From NCBI GenBank assembly GCA_934343915.1, contig CAKRIL010000014.1:1-64000 (forward strand): a stretch of DNA of 64,000 nucleotides. The letters are read 5' to 3'. Every line of letters starts with the position of its first letter. Position 1 is the stretch's first letter. The stretch is from an uncultured Lachnospiraceae bacterium (GTDB lineage: Bacteria > Bacillota > Clostridia > Lachnospirales > Lachnospiraceae). The translations under genes and the position numbers were made by a program. Below, in pieces: positions 25,101 to 35,008 of the stretch. The notes under the pieces were generated by a model. That model was given only the letters and a program-made list of their open reading frames with translations, was not told where the DNA came from and did not search any database.

Positions 25101-27404
25101 ATGGGAAACAGATTTTCAGCGGATTATTATGAAAACGAAATAAGAGAAGGTTTTTTTGTCCCATCAATGATGAAGCGTGCGTGGGCGGAAGAACTGACTG
25201 TGCTTGGCGAAATTGACAGAATATGTAATAAGTATAACATCAGATATTTTGCAGAGTGGGGAACTCTACTTGGAGCGGTCAGGCATAATGGATTCATTCC
25301 ATGGGATGACGATATAGATATAAGCATGAAACGAAAAGATTATGAACGATTTATTGAAGTTGCTGATTCGGAACTTCCTGATGGGTATAAGATTAATAAT
25401 CTTAGAAACAAAAGTGATTTCTGTTTATTTCTTGCTAGAGTGATGAATACGAGCCATATTTCCTTTGATAATGATTATTTAAGAGAACACAACGAGTTTC
25501 CATACATTGCAGGTGTTGATATATTTGTTATGGATTGGGTATCAAATGATGAAGAGTCCGAAAATAAAAGAGACACGGTGGCAGATTATACGATAACACT
25601 TGCGGACTGTATATATGATAGAAAAATGCAGATTTCACAGGTTCTGAGCGGTCTTCGCAAGTTAATGAATATCAGTGGCAGTGCCTTCGGCTATGATGAA
25701 GAGAAAATACGTTCATGGCTTAGCGGAGAGCACACGGAGGAACTCGAAAATTATGTGCTTAAGTTAAGGCAGAGCATGTATCTGTATGCTGAGAGGTTGT
25801 TCGGCAGCTTTACTGAGGCAGAGAGCAGTGAACTTACTCAGCTGTTTCCATTTGGGCTTAGAAATAAATATTACAGATATCCGAAAGAGTACTATGCGGA
25901 TACGGTAAGACTGCCGTTTGAGGATACGACGATACCGGTTCCGTTGGGGTATGACAATCTGCTTCGTCTTAGATATGGCGATTATATGATTGTAAAAAAG
26001 AATCGAGGAGGACATGGGTATCCTTTTTATGAAAGTCAGCAGGAACAGCTTGATAAGCTGGCGGGGGTTAGTCTGCCAAGTTATAAATATACAGAAAAGG
26101 AAGCGGGATATGCCAAAGGTATTCGTAAGGTAAACAAAGGGCAATCAGTAAAGCAGATAGCAAAAGAACTATATGCATGTTTAAGTGCATTTGACAGTCC
26201 TGATGAGGCGCAGGCATTAGCTATTGAATTGGGAACCTTATTGGAAGAAAACTATATTGAACATCCGGCAGTGCATTTGCTTGAAGAATACTGTGAACTT
26301 CTGTACCGGTACGCGTTCAATGAAATAGGAATTGACGAAATAGAAAAAGTACTCGCAAAAATCTATGATAGTATAGATAAATACAGCGAGGCGGCATTTA
26401 TTGTTTCAAAAACCTCACAATGGGAGTATATTACCCCGTATTTTATGAAGGAAAAAAAGAGCGGAGTTTACATATACTTGGTGGTTGTTCCGTATTATGA
26501 AAAAAGATTTGATGGTTCATTGATTAACAGAAGGTATGAATATGATGATTTTGAAAAATTGCTTGATGGAAAAGACGAAAACGTTCATTTGATAGAATAT
26601 TGTAAGTATGATGTGAAACTGCATGAACCTGAAACAATCTATATTCAAAATCCCTATGATGAGTGGAATAAGGGAATTAGCATTGATAAAAACTTTTATA
26701 CTGAGAATTTGTTTAAGTATTGCGAAAAATTAATATATGTTCCACCATTTGATATGGATGATTTTTCTAAAGAAGATTATATAAGTTTTAAGAATATGTA
26801 TGAATATGTTACGGTTCCGGGAGTTGTCAGGGCGGATAAGGTGATCTTAAAGTCGGAATCTATGCGAAAAACATATATCGATAAACTTGTTTCATGGGCG
26901 GGAGAAAAAACGTATGATATATGGAAAAGTAAGATAACGGTTGAGAAGTTGTCAAATCAGGAAGCGAATGAAGAGTATTCGGCGATGAAAAATGTTATAT
27001 TTGGACATCATCGTGATATTTTGATAAAACAGGATGGAAGTTGCAAGAGAGTCGTTTTATATCGAAACAGCGTTGGCAGCTTTATGGGGAACAGTACCGA
27101 TATAATTGCAAAATTGGAGTCTGTTATCGGGATATTTGAAGTACATAAGAAAAGTATTGCTGTATTGTGGTACTACAATCCGATAATTGATGAGACATTA
27201 AAGAAAACGAATCAGCACTTATTAAGTGAATACCATAAAATAATACAGAAATTTATTTCAATGGAAATAGGAATTTATGATTGTACACACACAGCTAAAG
27301 ATGTAGTTGCAGCTTCCGATGCATACTATGGAGATATAGACAGCATAGTGCGTATGTGTGAGAGAAAAGAAATTCCGATTATGATTGAAGATATGAATTG
27401 TTAA
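25101..27404 (+). CDS. LicD-family phosphotransferase with large C-terminal extension
   Basis: A 767-residue protein. Residues about 30-290 form a LicD domain with EWGTLLGAVRHNGFIPWDDD (from about residue 52) and an IDISMKRKDYERF follow-on, the metal-binding signature of the family that moves phosphocholine (LicD) or ribitol-phosphate (fukutin/FKRP). Residues about 430-767 have no family I can name; IYIQNPYDEWNKGISI, YVPPFDMDD and VVRADKVILKSESMRKTYID suggest a GT-B or CDP-glycerol-transferase-like N-domain. The start ATG at 25101 follows GGAGGGG. It lacks the small Rossmann module seen in the later LicD genes of the window. Confidence 0.75.
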   Translation: MGNRFSADYYENEIREGFFVPSMMKRAWAEELTVLGEIDRICNKYNIRYFAEWGTLLGAVRHNGFIPWDDDIDISMKRKDYERFIEVADSELPDGYKINNLRNKSDFCLFLARVMNTSHISFDNDYLREHNEFPYIAGVDIFVMDWVSNDEESENKRDTVADYTITLADCIYDRKMQISQVLSGLRKLMNISGSAFGYDEEKIRSWLSGEHTEELENYVLKLRQSMYLYAERLFGSFTEAESSELTQLFPFGLRNKYYRYPKEYYADTVRLPFEDTTIPVPLGYDNLLRLRYGDYMIVKKNRGGHGYPFYESQQEQLDKLAGVSLPSYKYTEKEAGYAKGIRKVNKGQSVKQIAKELYACLSAFDSPDEAQALAIELGTLLEENYIEHPAVHLLEEYCELLYRYAFNEIGIDEIEKVLAKIYDSIDKYSEAAFIVSKTSQWEYITPYFMKEKKSGVYIYLVVVPYYEKRFDGSLINRRYEYDDFEKLLDGKDENVHLIEYCKYDVKLHEPETIYIQNPYDEWNKGISIDKNFYTENLFKYCEKLIYVPPFDMDDFSKEDYISFKNMYEYVTVPGVVRADKVILKSESMRKTYIDKLVSWAGEKTYDIWKSKITVEKLSNQEANEEYSAMKNVIFGHHRDILIKQDGSCKRVVLYRNSVGSFMGNSTDIIAKLESVIGIFEVHKKSIAVLWYYNPIIDETLKKTNQHLLSEYHKIIQKFISMEIGIYDCTHTAKDVVAASDAYYGDIDSIVRMCERKEIPIMIEDMNC

Positions 27405-27461
27405 TAATATTGCGGCGGATGTCGATATATATTTAGAATGACAGTGATTTGAGAGGAAAAA

Positions 27462-28175
27462 ATGAAGGTAGCAATTATGCAGCCATATCTGTTTCCGTAT
27501 ATTGGATATTGGCAATTAATAAATGCGGTTGATAAGTTTGTACTGCTTGATGATGTTAATTATATTGTGAGAGGATATATTAATCGCAATTCTATATTAC
27601 TTAATGGTGAACCGTTTAGGTTTTCTATTCCGATAAAAAAGGCATCACAAAACAGGTTGATTAAAGACACCGAATTGAATTTCAGCAACAATGATAGGGA
27701 AAGATTCTTAAGAACATTGGAAACCGCTTATAAAAGGGCAGATTATTTTGAGGTTGTAATGCCGTTAATAAGGCGGATAGTAGATAATCAGAAAATTAAT
27801 CTTACAGAATACATTGAAGACAGTATAAAAGAGATATTGTCTTATGTTGGTGTTAGTAAGGATATTCTTATTTCGTCACAGCTGGAGAAGAATACGAGCC
27901 TGACAGGCCAGGAACGTATTATTGAGATATGCAGGCAGTTGGAAGCGGACACATATATTAACCCATGTGGCGGCAGAAAGCTGTATGACAGAGATAGATT
28001 TAAAAAGGATAATATCAATTTGCTTTTTATTGATTCACAGACGGATAAAATTTCATATAAACAGTGTGGTAAGAGTGATTTTATTCCAAATCTGTCTGTT
28101 ATAGATATATTGATGAATGTATCCCCGAAGCAGATACAAGAATTTTTAAAATTATATGACCTGAGTATTAAATAG
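27462..28175 (+). CDS. WbqC family protein
   Basis: A 237-residue WbqC-like protein (PF08889) with the family opening KVAIMQPYLFPYIGYWQLIN and the following VLLDDVNYIVRGYINRN. Family members occur in O-antigen, capsule and flagellin glycan loci and are thought to act in sugar biosynthesis or transfer; the precise reaction is not established. It is followed 10 bases later by a methyltransferase gene. The context is consistent with synthesis of an unusual glycan residue. Confidence 0.85.
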   Translation: MKVAIMQPYLFPYIGYWQLINAVDKFVLLDDVNYIVRGYINRNSILLNGEPFRFSIPIKKASQNRLIKDTELNFSNNDRERFLRTLETAYKRADYFEVVMPLIRRIVDNQKINLTEYIEDSIKEILSYVGVSKDILISSQLEKNTSLTGQERIIEICRQLEADTYINPCGGRKLYDRDRFKKDNINLLFIDSQTDKISYKQCGKSDFIPNLSVIDILMNVSPKQIQEFLKLYDLSIK

Positions 28176-28185
28176 AGGTGACAAT

Positions 28186-28863
28186 ATGGCATATATGGAT
28201 TTGATAAAACATTATGAAAATTGTTTTGATATGTATGGTGATAATAATAAGGGTGTTGATTGGCCAAACAGAGAGGATGTACTCACAAGATATCGGGTTA
28301 TGCTTGAGGTCATGGATTTTGACACCGATAAGACATCAAAAGATGGGGTCAGCGTATTAGATTTTGGATGCGGCTTGGGGCATATGTATGATTACATAAA
28401 AGAGAATAATTATACTTGCAAGTATGAAGGTCTTGATGTATCAGAGAAATTTATAAACAAATGCAGGGAAAAATATCCTGAGGCTGATTTTATTCTACGG
28501 GATATTTTAAAAGAAAAAGAAGTTCCTTCACAAACTTGGGATTATATTGTTATGAATGGTGTCTTTACGGAAAAAAGAGAGATGTCTTTTGATGAGATGT
28601 TGTCGTACTTTAAAGAGATGATAAAGAAAGTGTATTCAATGTGCAATAAGGGGATTGCATTTAATGTTATGTCTAAGGACGTGGATTGGGAACGGGATGA
28701 TTTATTTCATCTTCCGCTTAATGTCTTGAGCGGATTTTTGACCAAGGAAATCACAAGAAATTTCATAATACGTTATGACTATGGATTATATGAATATACA
28801 GTGTATGTATATAAGAAAAATCAGGATAGACCTATTGATGACATGGAGAAGATAAAGAAATAG
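28186..28863 (+). CDS. Class I SAM-dependent methyltransferase
   Basis: A 225-residue protein with the SAM-binding motif VLDFGCGLGHMYDYIKE and the acidic motif YEGLDVSEKFINKC, followed by DYIVMNGVFTEK. Such small methyltransferases are often paired with WbqC-like and aminotransferase genes in glycan loci and probably modify a sugar or its amino group. GAGGTG lies close to the ATG, ten bases after wbqC. A strong terminator follows, so wbqC and this gene end a transcription unit. Substrate unknown. Confidence 0.82.
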   Translation: MAYMDLIKHYENCFDMYGDNNKGVDWPNREDVLTRYRVMLEVMDFDTDKTSKDGVSVLDFGCGLGHMYDYIKENNYTCKYEGLDVSEKFINKCREKYPEADFILRDILKEKEVPSQTWDYIVMNGVFTEKREMSFDEMLSYFKEMIKKVYSMCNKGIAFNVMSKDVDWERDDLFHLPLNVLSGFLTKEITRNFIIRYDYGLYEYTVYVYKKNQDRPIDDMEKIKK

Positions 28864-28865
28864 TG

Positions 28866-28894
28866 AAAGCTGCCATGATGTGGCAGCTTTTATT
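28866..28894 (+). terminator. Rho-independent terminator
   Basis: AAAGCTGCCA / TGGCAGCTTT stem (ten bases), loop TGATG, then TTATT. It divides the CgeB-licD-wbqC unit from the aminotransferase unit. Confidence 0.85.
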
Positions 28895-28939
28895 GTCATA
28901 ATAACTGTTATAAATAGGGTGGAAAGGAGCGGCAGTAAT

Positions 28940-30055
28940 ATGAATGACAAAATTCTGGTGACACAATCTTCGATGCCGCCTTATGAGGAATATATAGAAG
29001 CGATTAAGCCGTTATGGGATACACATTGGCTCACTAATATGGGAGTATATCATGCTGAGTTGGAAGAAAAACTGAAGGAATATCTGGGAGTGACGGAATT
29101 ATCGTTGATGGTTAATGGACATATGGCACTGGAACTTGCTATTCAGGCTTTTGAATTTCCGGAAGGCGGAGAAGTGATAACAACACCGTTTACATTTATA
29201 TCGACTACACATGCAATCGTGAGGAATCGTTTGAAACCGGTATTTTGTGATGTTAAACTCAGTGATGGCACAATTGATGAAGAAAAAATAGAGGAATTGG
29301 TAACGGAAAAAACAGTAGCAATTTTACCTGTTCATGTATATGGAAATGTGTGCAATATTGAGAAAATACAAAGGCTCGCTGATAAATATAATTTAAAGGT
29401 AATATACGATGCAGCACATGCTTTTGGAGTAAGATATAGAGATAAAGGAATAGGGTGCTATGGGGATGCTTCTGTATTCAGTTTTCATGCAACAAAAGTG
29501 TTTAATACGATAGAAGGCGGAGCAGTAGCGTTTTCAGACAGAAAATTATATGATAAATTATACAATCTTAAGAATTTTGGTATTCGAGGGGAAGAGTTGG
29601 TTACGGATGTTGGGGCAAATGCCAAGATGAATGAATTTTGTGCAATTATGGGATTGTGTAATCTGCGTCATATAGATGATGCTTTAAGTAACAGGCAAGA
29701 AAGACATAACTATTACACGGAAAAACTTAAGGATGTCAAGGGGATTCGGTTGTTTGAAAAAAAAGCAGAGACAGTTTCAAATTATTCATATTATCCGATA
29801 TTGGTTGAGGACGATTACTTTATTAACAGAAATGATTTATACGATAAGTTGAAAGAACAGAATATATTTGCAAGAAAATATTTTTATCCGATAACATCGG
29901 ATCAGGCTTGTTTTAGGAATAAGTATAGGAAGGTTGCGTTATCTAACGCGAGAAAGTTATCGGAACAGGTGTTGACAATACCATTTAGTGAAGGTATTGA
30001 ATTGGATGACATGGATAGAGTAATTGAGTGCATTAAAAACACTAACCGGATATAG
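28940..30055 (+). CDS. DegT/DnrJ/EryC1/StrS family sugar aminotransferase
   Basis: A PLP-dependent transaminase that converts a nucleotide-linked keto-sugar to an amino-sugar. The 371-residue protein has GGEVITTPFTFISTTHAIVR, the PLP-contact DAAHAFGVRYRDKGIG, and the lysine motif SFHATKVFNTIEGGAV, in which the Lys forms the Schiff base. Length and order match the family. ATG at 28940 follows AAAGGAGCGG; upstream in-frame codons overlap the preceding terminator. It starts the unit leading into the FkbM gene ten bases downstream. It implies that the glycan contains an amino-sugar. Confidence 0.92.
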   Translation: MNDKILVTQSSMPPYEEYIEAIKPLWDTHWLTNMGVYHAELEEKLKEYLGVTELSLMVNGHMALELAIQAFEFPEGGEVITTPFTFISTTHAIVRNRLKPVFCDVKLSDGTIDEEKIEELVTEKTVAILPVHVYGNVCNIEKIQRLADKYNLKVIYDAAHAFGVRYRDKGIGCYGDASVFSFHATKVFNTIEGGAVAFSDRKLYDKLYNLKNFGIRGEELVTDVGANAKMNEFCAIMGLCNLRHIDDALSNRQERHNYYTEKLKDVKGIRLFEKKAETVSNYSYYPILVEDDYFINRNDLYDKLKEQNIFARKYFYPITSDQACFRNKYRKVALSNARKLSEQVLTIPFSEGIELDDMDRVIECIKNTNRI

Positions 30056-30064
30056 GGGGATAAT

Positions 30065-31144
30065 ATGATATTAGATAAAATAAACAGGCAATATAATAGA
30101 ATCATGTCAAGACTCAGTGATGAGGAATCGGTTAATATTTTTAACAGCAGAGTTGAATATATGATTACAAGGGATGCAAATAAACTAAGCAATGACTTGT
30201 ATGATAGCAGAAAAAAATATACATGTGAGGAGATTGATAATTTATTAGAAAATAATGAATATGAAATAATTATTTTTGGTGCAGGCAGTTACGGAAAAAA
30301 AACGAAAATAAATTTGGAACGCTGCAAGAAATATCAAATAAAAGCCTTTTGTGATAATAACGAGGAGTTAATAGGAAAAAGTGTTGAGGGACTACCGGTT
30401 ATAGATGTCAATACAGTTGTCAATGAAAAAGAAAGTATCGTAATAATTGCTACGATAGCATATTCAAAGGAAATATATGCTCAGCTTATTGGTTTAGGTG
30501 TGGAACCAAAGCGTATAGTGGTGCCGACATTGGGATATCCTGAGATACAGTGTGGATGGCAGTATTTTGACTTATTCAATCCAAATAAAAAAGAAGTATT
30601 CATTGACGCAGGAACGTATGATGGCGGAACAATAGAGGAGTTTTATAAGTGGACCGGAAAGAACGAAGGGATATGTCTTGGAATGGAGCCTATATTGGCA
30701 ATGTATAATGTTGCCAATGACAGAGTAAATAAACTTGGATTATACAATACCAAAATATATAACTTGGCGGCATGGAATAAAAACGAAGAACTTGAAATGC
30801 AAATTGATGAAAAGACAAGTGGTGAAATATGGGGCGGAAGTCATGTAGTGGAAGGTGGATGTACGAAGGTTAAAGCCGGAACAATAGACTCGATTATAGA
30901 ACAAAACCAGTCAGGTGTAACGATGATAAAAATGGATGTAGAGGGAAGTGAGCTTAAAGCTTTAGAAGGTGCTTCCCACAGCATTGTAAAATTTAAACCG
31001 AGACTGGCTATATCAGTTTATCATAGACCAGATGATATACTGGAAATTGCGGATTATATTTTAGATCTTGTTGAAGATTACAAATTATATTTAAGACATT
31101 ATACAGGCGATTTAAATGAAACAGTTTTGTATGCCTCGGTTTAG
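30065..31144 (+). CDS. FkbM family methyltransferase with N-terminal Rossmann module
   Basis: The 359-residue protein has two parts. Residues about 66-150 form a small Rossmann-like unit starting IIIFGAGSYGKK at about 69, with a middle FCDNNEELIGKSVEGLPVID; it resembles the PglD-N/CoA-binding-like fold. Residues about 175-359 are an FkbM methyltransferase (VFIDAGTYDGGTIEEFYK; IKMDVEGSELKALEGA), expected to O-methylate a sugar. The first 60 residues are helical. It is the first of ten neighbouring genes carrying the same small module. Methyl transfer is supported by motif; the module's role is unknown. Confidence 0.83.
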   Translation: MILDKINRQYNRIMSRLSDEESVNIFNSRVEYMITRDANKLSNDLYDSRKKYTCEEIDNLLENNEYEIIIFGAGSYGKKTKINLERCKKYQIKAFCDNNEELIGKSVEGLPVIDVNTVVNEKESIVIIATIAYSKEIYAQLIGLGVEPKRIVVPTLGYPEIQCGWQYFDLFNPNKKEVFIDAGTYDGGTIEEFYKWTGKNEGICLGMEPILAMYNVANDRVNKLGLYNTKIYNLAAWNKNEELEMQIDEKTSGEIWGGSHVVEGGCTKVKAGTIDSIIEQNQSGVTMIKMDVEGSELKALEGASHSIVKFKPRLAISVYHRPDDILEIADYILDLVEDYKLYLRHYTGDLNETVLYASV

Positions 31145-31167
31145 GATGGTATGGAAAGAGGTGCGGG

Positions 31168-32259
31168 GTGAGCATAAAGGCAGAAGTTAAATTTTCGTGT
31201 GGAGCGGAATGTAATGGTAAAACATATTTGGCATCTGTGGAAGGCAATGACTTGTATGAGCATGATAGTGCATCCGGCAAATTAACATATGTCAATTTTT
31301 TTGAAGAGGAAAAGGATACTATATACTTATATGTGCGTGCTATTGCGCATAATAAATATGTATGGTTTATTCCGCAGACAGCAGACAATATTGCAGTTGT
31401 TAATACAGATACTTATAGTATAGAATACATAAAACTTCCGTATACATGGATGGAGGATAGTGTTTATCAAAAATGTGCATCAGCGGGGATATTTAATGGT
31501 CATTTTCTTTATATTGTACCTTATGATATTGATTCATTGATTATTATTGATATGGATACAAGAGAAATGAAAGTATATAGTGACATTTGTTCAAAAAATA
31601 AAAAGTATATTGATGCATATTACAATAATGGAAACTTATATCTGGTTCCTTGGACGGCAGAAAATATGCTGCAGATTAATGTTGAAACGGGAGATAAAAG
31701 AGAACTTGCTTGGAAATGGGGCAAAAAACAATACAGCAGTGCAAAGGCAGACTATCAATCGAATACAGTATGGTTTGCACCGGCAGGAGCAGATGGTATT
31801 TTGGTATACGATATTTTAATGGGTGAATGGTTAAAAATTGCATACAATAAGATATCATCTCCGCATACGGAATATATAAATAGTAATGATATAAAGATAT
31901 ATGGCGAAAAGATTTTTATACTGCCTTTTGAAGCAGAAAATATAATTTCTATAGATAGGAATACAAAAAAGGTTAATTATTACCCGTATGGAACAAGTGA
32001 GGCTTCGATTCCTTTTTTTAAACTCATAGATAATTGTGACATGTGTGCAATAATTGAAAGTACAAACCAGATGTTTTCGTACGATATGGAAAAAGATCTT
32101 TTTTATCAAAAAAACATAGTTGTAGAAACAAAAAAGAGTATTGAACATATAGCTGTAAATAAAATAAATAAAAAAATAAAAGAGAAAGAAAAAATTATGG
32201 AGTCACAGTTTGTTTTATTGGAAAGCTATTTGGATTATCTGGAATTACAAAATAAGTAG
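31168..32259 (+). CDS. Predicted beta-propeller protein of unknown function
   Basis: A 363-residue protein without a recognised family. Five or more repeats of about 45 residues share the pattern WFIPQTADNIAVVNTDTYSI / LVPWTAENMLQINVETGDKR / FILPFEAENIISIDRNTKKV: aromatic-x-x-P-x-x-A-[DE]-x-I-x-x-x-D, as in Kelch/YVTN-type blades. A charged helix of about 40 residues ends the chain. There is no signal peptide. GTG at 31168 is used because AGAGG lies six bases before it. It lies between an FkbM methyltransferase and a radical SAM gene, so it may scaffold or bind the glycan. The propeller fold is an inference from repeats. Confidence 0.65.
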   Translation: MSIKAEVKFSCGAECNGKTYLASVEGNDLYEHDSASGKLTYVNFFEEEKDTIYLYVRAIAHNKYVWFIPQTADNIAVVNTDTYSIEYIKLPYTWMEDSVYQKCASAGIFNGHFLYIVPYDIDSLIIIDMDTREMKVYSDICSKNKKYIDAYYNNGNLYLVPWTAENMLQINVETGDKRELAWKWGKKQYSSAKADYQSNTVWFAPAGADGILVYDILMGEWLKIAYNKISSPHTEYINSNDIKIYGEKIFILPFEAENIISIDRNTKKVNYYPYGTSEASIPFFKLIDNCDMCAIIESTNQMFSYDMEKDLFYQKNIVVETKKSIEHIAVNKINKKIKEKEKIMESQFVLLESYLDYLELQNK

Positions 32260-32292
32260 AGCATATTAAAAATACAACGGAGAACATAGGCA

Positions 32293-33708
32293 ATGAAATG
32301 TATTTGTGATAGAGGATTAAATTGGTTTCAAATTTATGATTATAAGGGAGATGTCAGACTGTGTAGTTGGCTCGAAAACGGATATATTGGAAATTTGCTG
32401 AAGAATAATGTTCATGAAATTTATCATGGAGAATCAGCTCAAAAGATCAGAAGCAGATTGATAAATGGTGATTATTCAATGTGTAAAGTTGATGCATGTC
32501 CTTATTTGGCAATGAATGAAATTGATAAGCATCTTGTTGAGATTGATGATGTTCCTGAATATCCGACAGAGTTGTATTTGGGATTTGAGAGAGTATGCAA
32601 TTATGATTGCAGATGCTGCGGAATTCATAAGACCATGTTAAAGGAAAAAGATGAGCATCTGGAAATGTATTATTCGGAAATGGAAGAAAAGATAATTCCG
32701 TTGCTTCCACATATTAAAAAGATAAGTGCCAATGGATGCGGAGAGCTGTTTTGCAGTAAGCACATCTTGAATATATTATCGCAATGGAAGCCGCTGGCTG
32801 CACAGGATGAGATTGAGGTGGTTCTTGAAAGTAATGGCTCACTTTTTAATGAAAAGAATTGGAAGAAGATAGAAAATCTTGGAAAGTACAATTTAAGAGT
32901 GGAAATTTCGGTTATGAGTTTTGATGAGGCGATTTATCAATATTTATCGGGATGTAGTTTGCCGATAACTCAGATTGAAAATAATCTGAAGTTTATAAGT
33001 TCTCTCAGAAAAGAGGGAATAATAAATTTCTTTGAAATTGCAACGGTAGTGCAGGAACAAAATTTCAGATTGCTGCCGGAATTTGTGAAGAAATGTATTG
33101 AGGAATATGCACCTGATTATATAAGACTGAGACCTTATGAATCTTGGGGAGCGCAGAGTCAGGAGGAAGCATGGATTACAGATATAAGAAATCCGGATCA
33201 CCCATATTACAATGAATATAAAAAGGTCATGGCAAATCCGATTTTAAAACATCCACTAGTGCATGACTGGTCAGGTGGATTAGATACTGTAAAGAAGATT
33301 CCTTTTCCATATAAAGTAGATAATATGAAATTGTCAATCAAACTGGAAATGTACGAAAATTTTGAAAAAATTTCGGACAACATTTTAACGTACGCCGAAA
33401 AAAAGACAGTGGTGATATATGGAATAGGCACGGTTGGGCAGACACTTGTGGACAGACTTATTGAAAACGGATATGCTGTACCTTATATTTTGGATAAACA
33501 TTTATCAGGGCAGAATTATAAGGGAATTCCTGTGTATAATACAGTTGACAAAAATAAAGTTGATAAAGATTTGCTTGTTATAGTTACGCCTATCATCAAT
33601 GACCAATGCATATTGGAAGAACTTGAAAAGAATGGATATCCAAAGCGTGTTTCGATTAAGCAAATTGTTGTAGACAGAGAATTGAAAAGTGAATTAGAAA
33701 AAATATAA
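32293..33708 (+). CDS. Radical SAM protein with SPASM-like cysteines and C-terminal Rossmann module
   Basis: A 471-residue protein. The N-terminus has a Cys-rich segment (CICDRGLNW; VRLCSW; CKVDACPYL) like a SPASM auxiliary cluster domain, unusually placed ahead of the core. The radical SAM CX3CX2C motif is CNYDCRCC, Cys102/106/109, followed by ISANGCGELFCS. Residues about 373-460 form the shared Rossmann-like module (VVIYGIGTVGQTLVDRLIEN). Radical SAM enzymes in glycan loci may epimerise, dehydrate or alkylate sugars; the substrate here cannot be told. It follows the propeller gene by 33 bases. Confidence 0.8.
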   Translation: MKCICDRGLNWFQIYDYKGDVRLCSWLENGYIGNLLKNNVHEIYHGESAQKIRSRLINGDYSMCKVDACPYLAMNEIDKHLVEIDDVPEYPTELYLGFERVCNYDCRCCGIHKTMLKEKDEHLEMYYSEMEEKIIPLLPHIKKISANGCGELFCSKHILNILSQWKPLAAQDEIEVVLESNGSLFNEKNWKKIENLGKYNLRVEISVMSFDEAIYQYLSGCSLPITQIENNLKFISSLRKEGIINFFEIATVVQEQNFRLLPEFVKKCIEEYAPDYIRLRPYESWGAQSQEEAWITDIRNPDHPYYNEYKKVMANPILKHPLVHDWSGGLDTVKKIPFPYKVDNMKLSIKLEMYENFEKISDNILTYAEKKTVVIYGIGTVGQTLVDRLIENGYAVPYILDKHLSGQNYKGIPVYNTVDKNKVDKDLLVIVTPIINDQCILEELEKNGYPKRVSIKQIVVDRELKSELEKI

Positions 33709-33726
33709 ACGAAAGCAGGAAAACTG

Positions 33727-34986
33727 ATGGGTGAAATAAAGGCAACGATATACTGCCTTACATATAATCATAAAGAGTATATCCGCGATGCTATGAATGG
33801 ATTTCTAATGCAGAAGACGGATTTTAATTTTGATATTTTCATATTTGATGATGCCTCTACCGATGGAACATCAGATATAGTTAGGGAATATCAGGAAAAA
33901 TATCCCGATAAAGTGCGTGCTTTTGTTTCACCTGTCAATACATTTGGTAAACCCGAAAGATTTGTTATTCTGCAGAAACTTTATAAGCAGTATATAGATG
34001 GAAAGTATGTGGCATGGTGTGAAGCTGACGATGTATGGACAGATAGCAAAAAACTTCAAATTCAGGTTGAATTTTTGGAAAACAATCCTGAATGTGTAAT
34101 GACTACGCATTCATTTGACATTTTGGATTGTACGGATGACAGTGTATATACCAAGACATTTGGAGAGGGCAGCAGATATTTGTCAAATGAGGAAATTGTT
34201 CTTCAGCCTAATGGCAACCTTGCTACGGCTTCATTGGTAATGAGAAGAGATGTTTTTGTAATGGAAGGCTTTCCACAGTGTAATATAACGGATTATCCTA
34301 TGCAGTTGTGTGCCATATCTAAAGGGCGTATTTATTATATGGGTAGGAATATGTGTATGTATAGATATATGCATGCCGGCTCATGGTGTAGTGATGTATA
34401 TGCTGATGAATACAAAAGGATGCTTCACAACTGGGAAATGGTTTCATTTTTGGATAGATATGATGGTTATACCGAGAACAGATTTCACAAATTGCTTTAT
34501 CAGAGAAAAGTAAATTATTTAAATGATAATATTTTTGCCGGACAGGAGCATTTCACGATACAGGAATATAAGGAAATGTGTGAAATGGCATCTGAGAAGA
34601 ATAGCGAAGGCAAAAAGTATGTTGAAGCCCAGATTAATATTTTCAGTTATCTCAAAGGAGAATTGAAATATTCTCAGGATGAAATTAAACGGATAAATAA
34701 GTTTAAGCATCGAGTAATCATGGGACACGGAAAGTTTGCGGGTTATGTTAAAAGAGAATTTGAATTAAATAAACTGGAATATGATGGGTACGTTGTTACA
34801 AAATTAAATAATGATGATAAGGATAATAAGGATATATGGGAACTGGGTTCTTATCCATACGAAAAAAGAGATACATTGGTTGTCATAGGAATAAGTCAGA
34901 TTAATTCAGAAAACAATATTATATTGTCGCTGGTAAATAATGATTTCCGTAACATAATGACACCACTATGGATAAAAATAGATTAG
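33727..34986 (+). CDS. GT2 glycosyltransferase with degenerate C-terminal Rossmann module
   Basis: A GT-A family 2 transferase of 419 residues. The N-terminal catalytic region has ATIYCLTYNHKEYIRDAMNG, FIFDDASTDGTSDIV and VAWCEADDVW, the metal-coordinating acidic motif. After about residue 320 a tail RVIMGHGKFAGYVKREFELN and DTLVVIGISQINSENN resembles the Rossmann-like module of its neighbours but has lost the tight GxGxxG (it reads GHGKFA). Cytoplasmic; acceptor unknown. Confidence 0.82.
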   Translation: MGEIKATIYCLTYNHKEYIRDAMNGFLMQKTDFNFDIFIFDDASTDGTSDIVREYQEKYPDKVRAFVSPVNTFGKPERFVILQKLYKQYIDGKYVAWCEADDVWTDSKKLQIQVEFLENNPECVMTTHSFDILDCTDDSVYTKTFGEGSRYLSNEEIVLQPNGNLATASLVMRRDVFVMEGFPQCNITDYPMQLCAISKGRIYYMGRNMCMYRYMHAGSWCSDVYADEYKRMLHNWEMVSFLDRYDGYTENRFHKLLYQRKVNYLNDNIFAGQEHFTIQEYKEMCEMASEKNSEGKKYVEAQINIFSYLKGELKYSQDEIKRINKFKHRVIMGHGKFAGYVKREFELNKLEYDGYVVTKLNNDDKDNKDIWELGSYPYEKRDTLVVIGISQINSENNIILSLVNNDFRNIMTPLWIKID

Positions 34987-35008
34987 TGAAAACTGAGGTT
35001 GAATGTAA

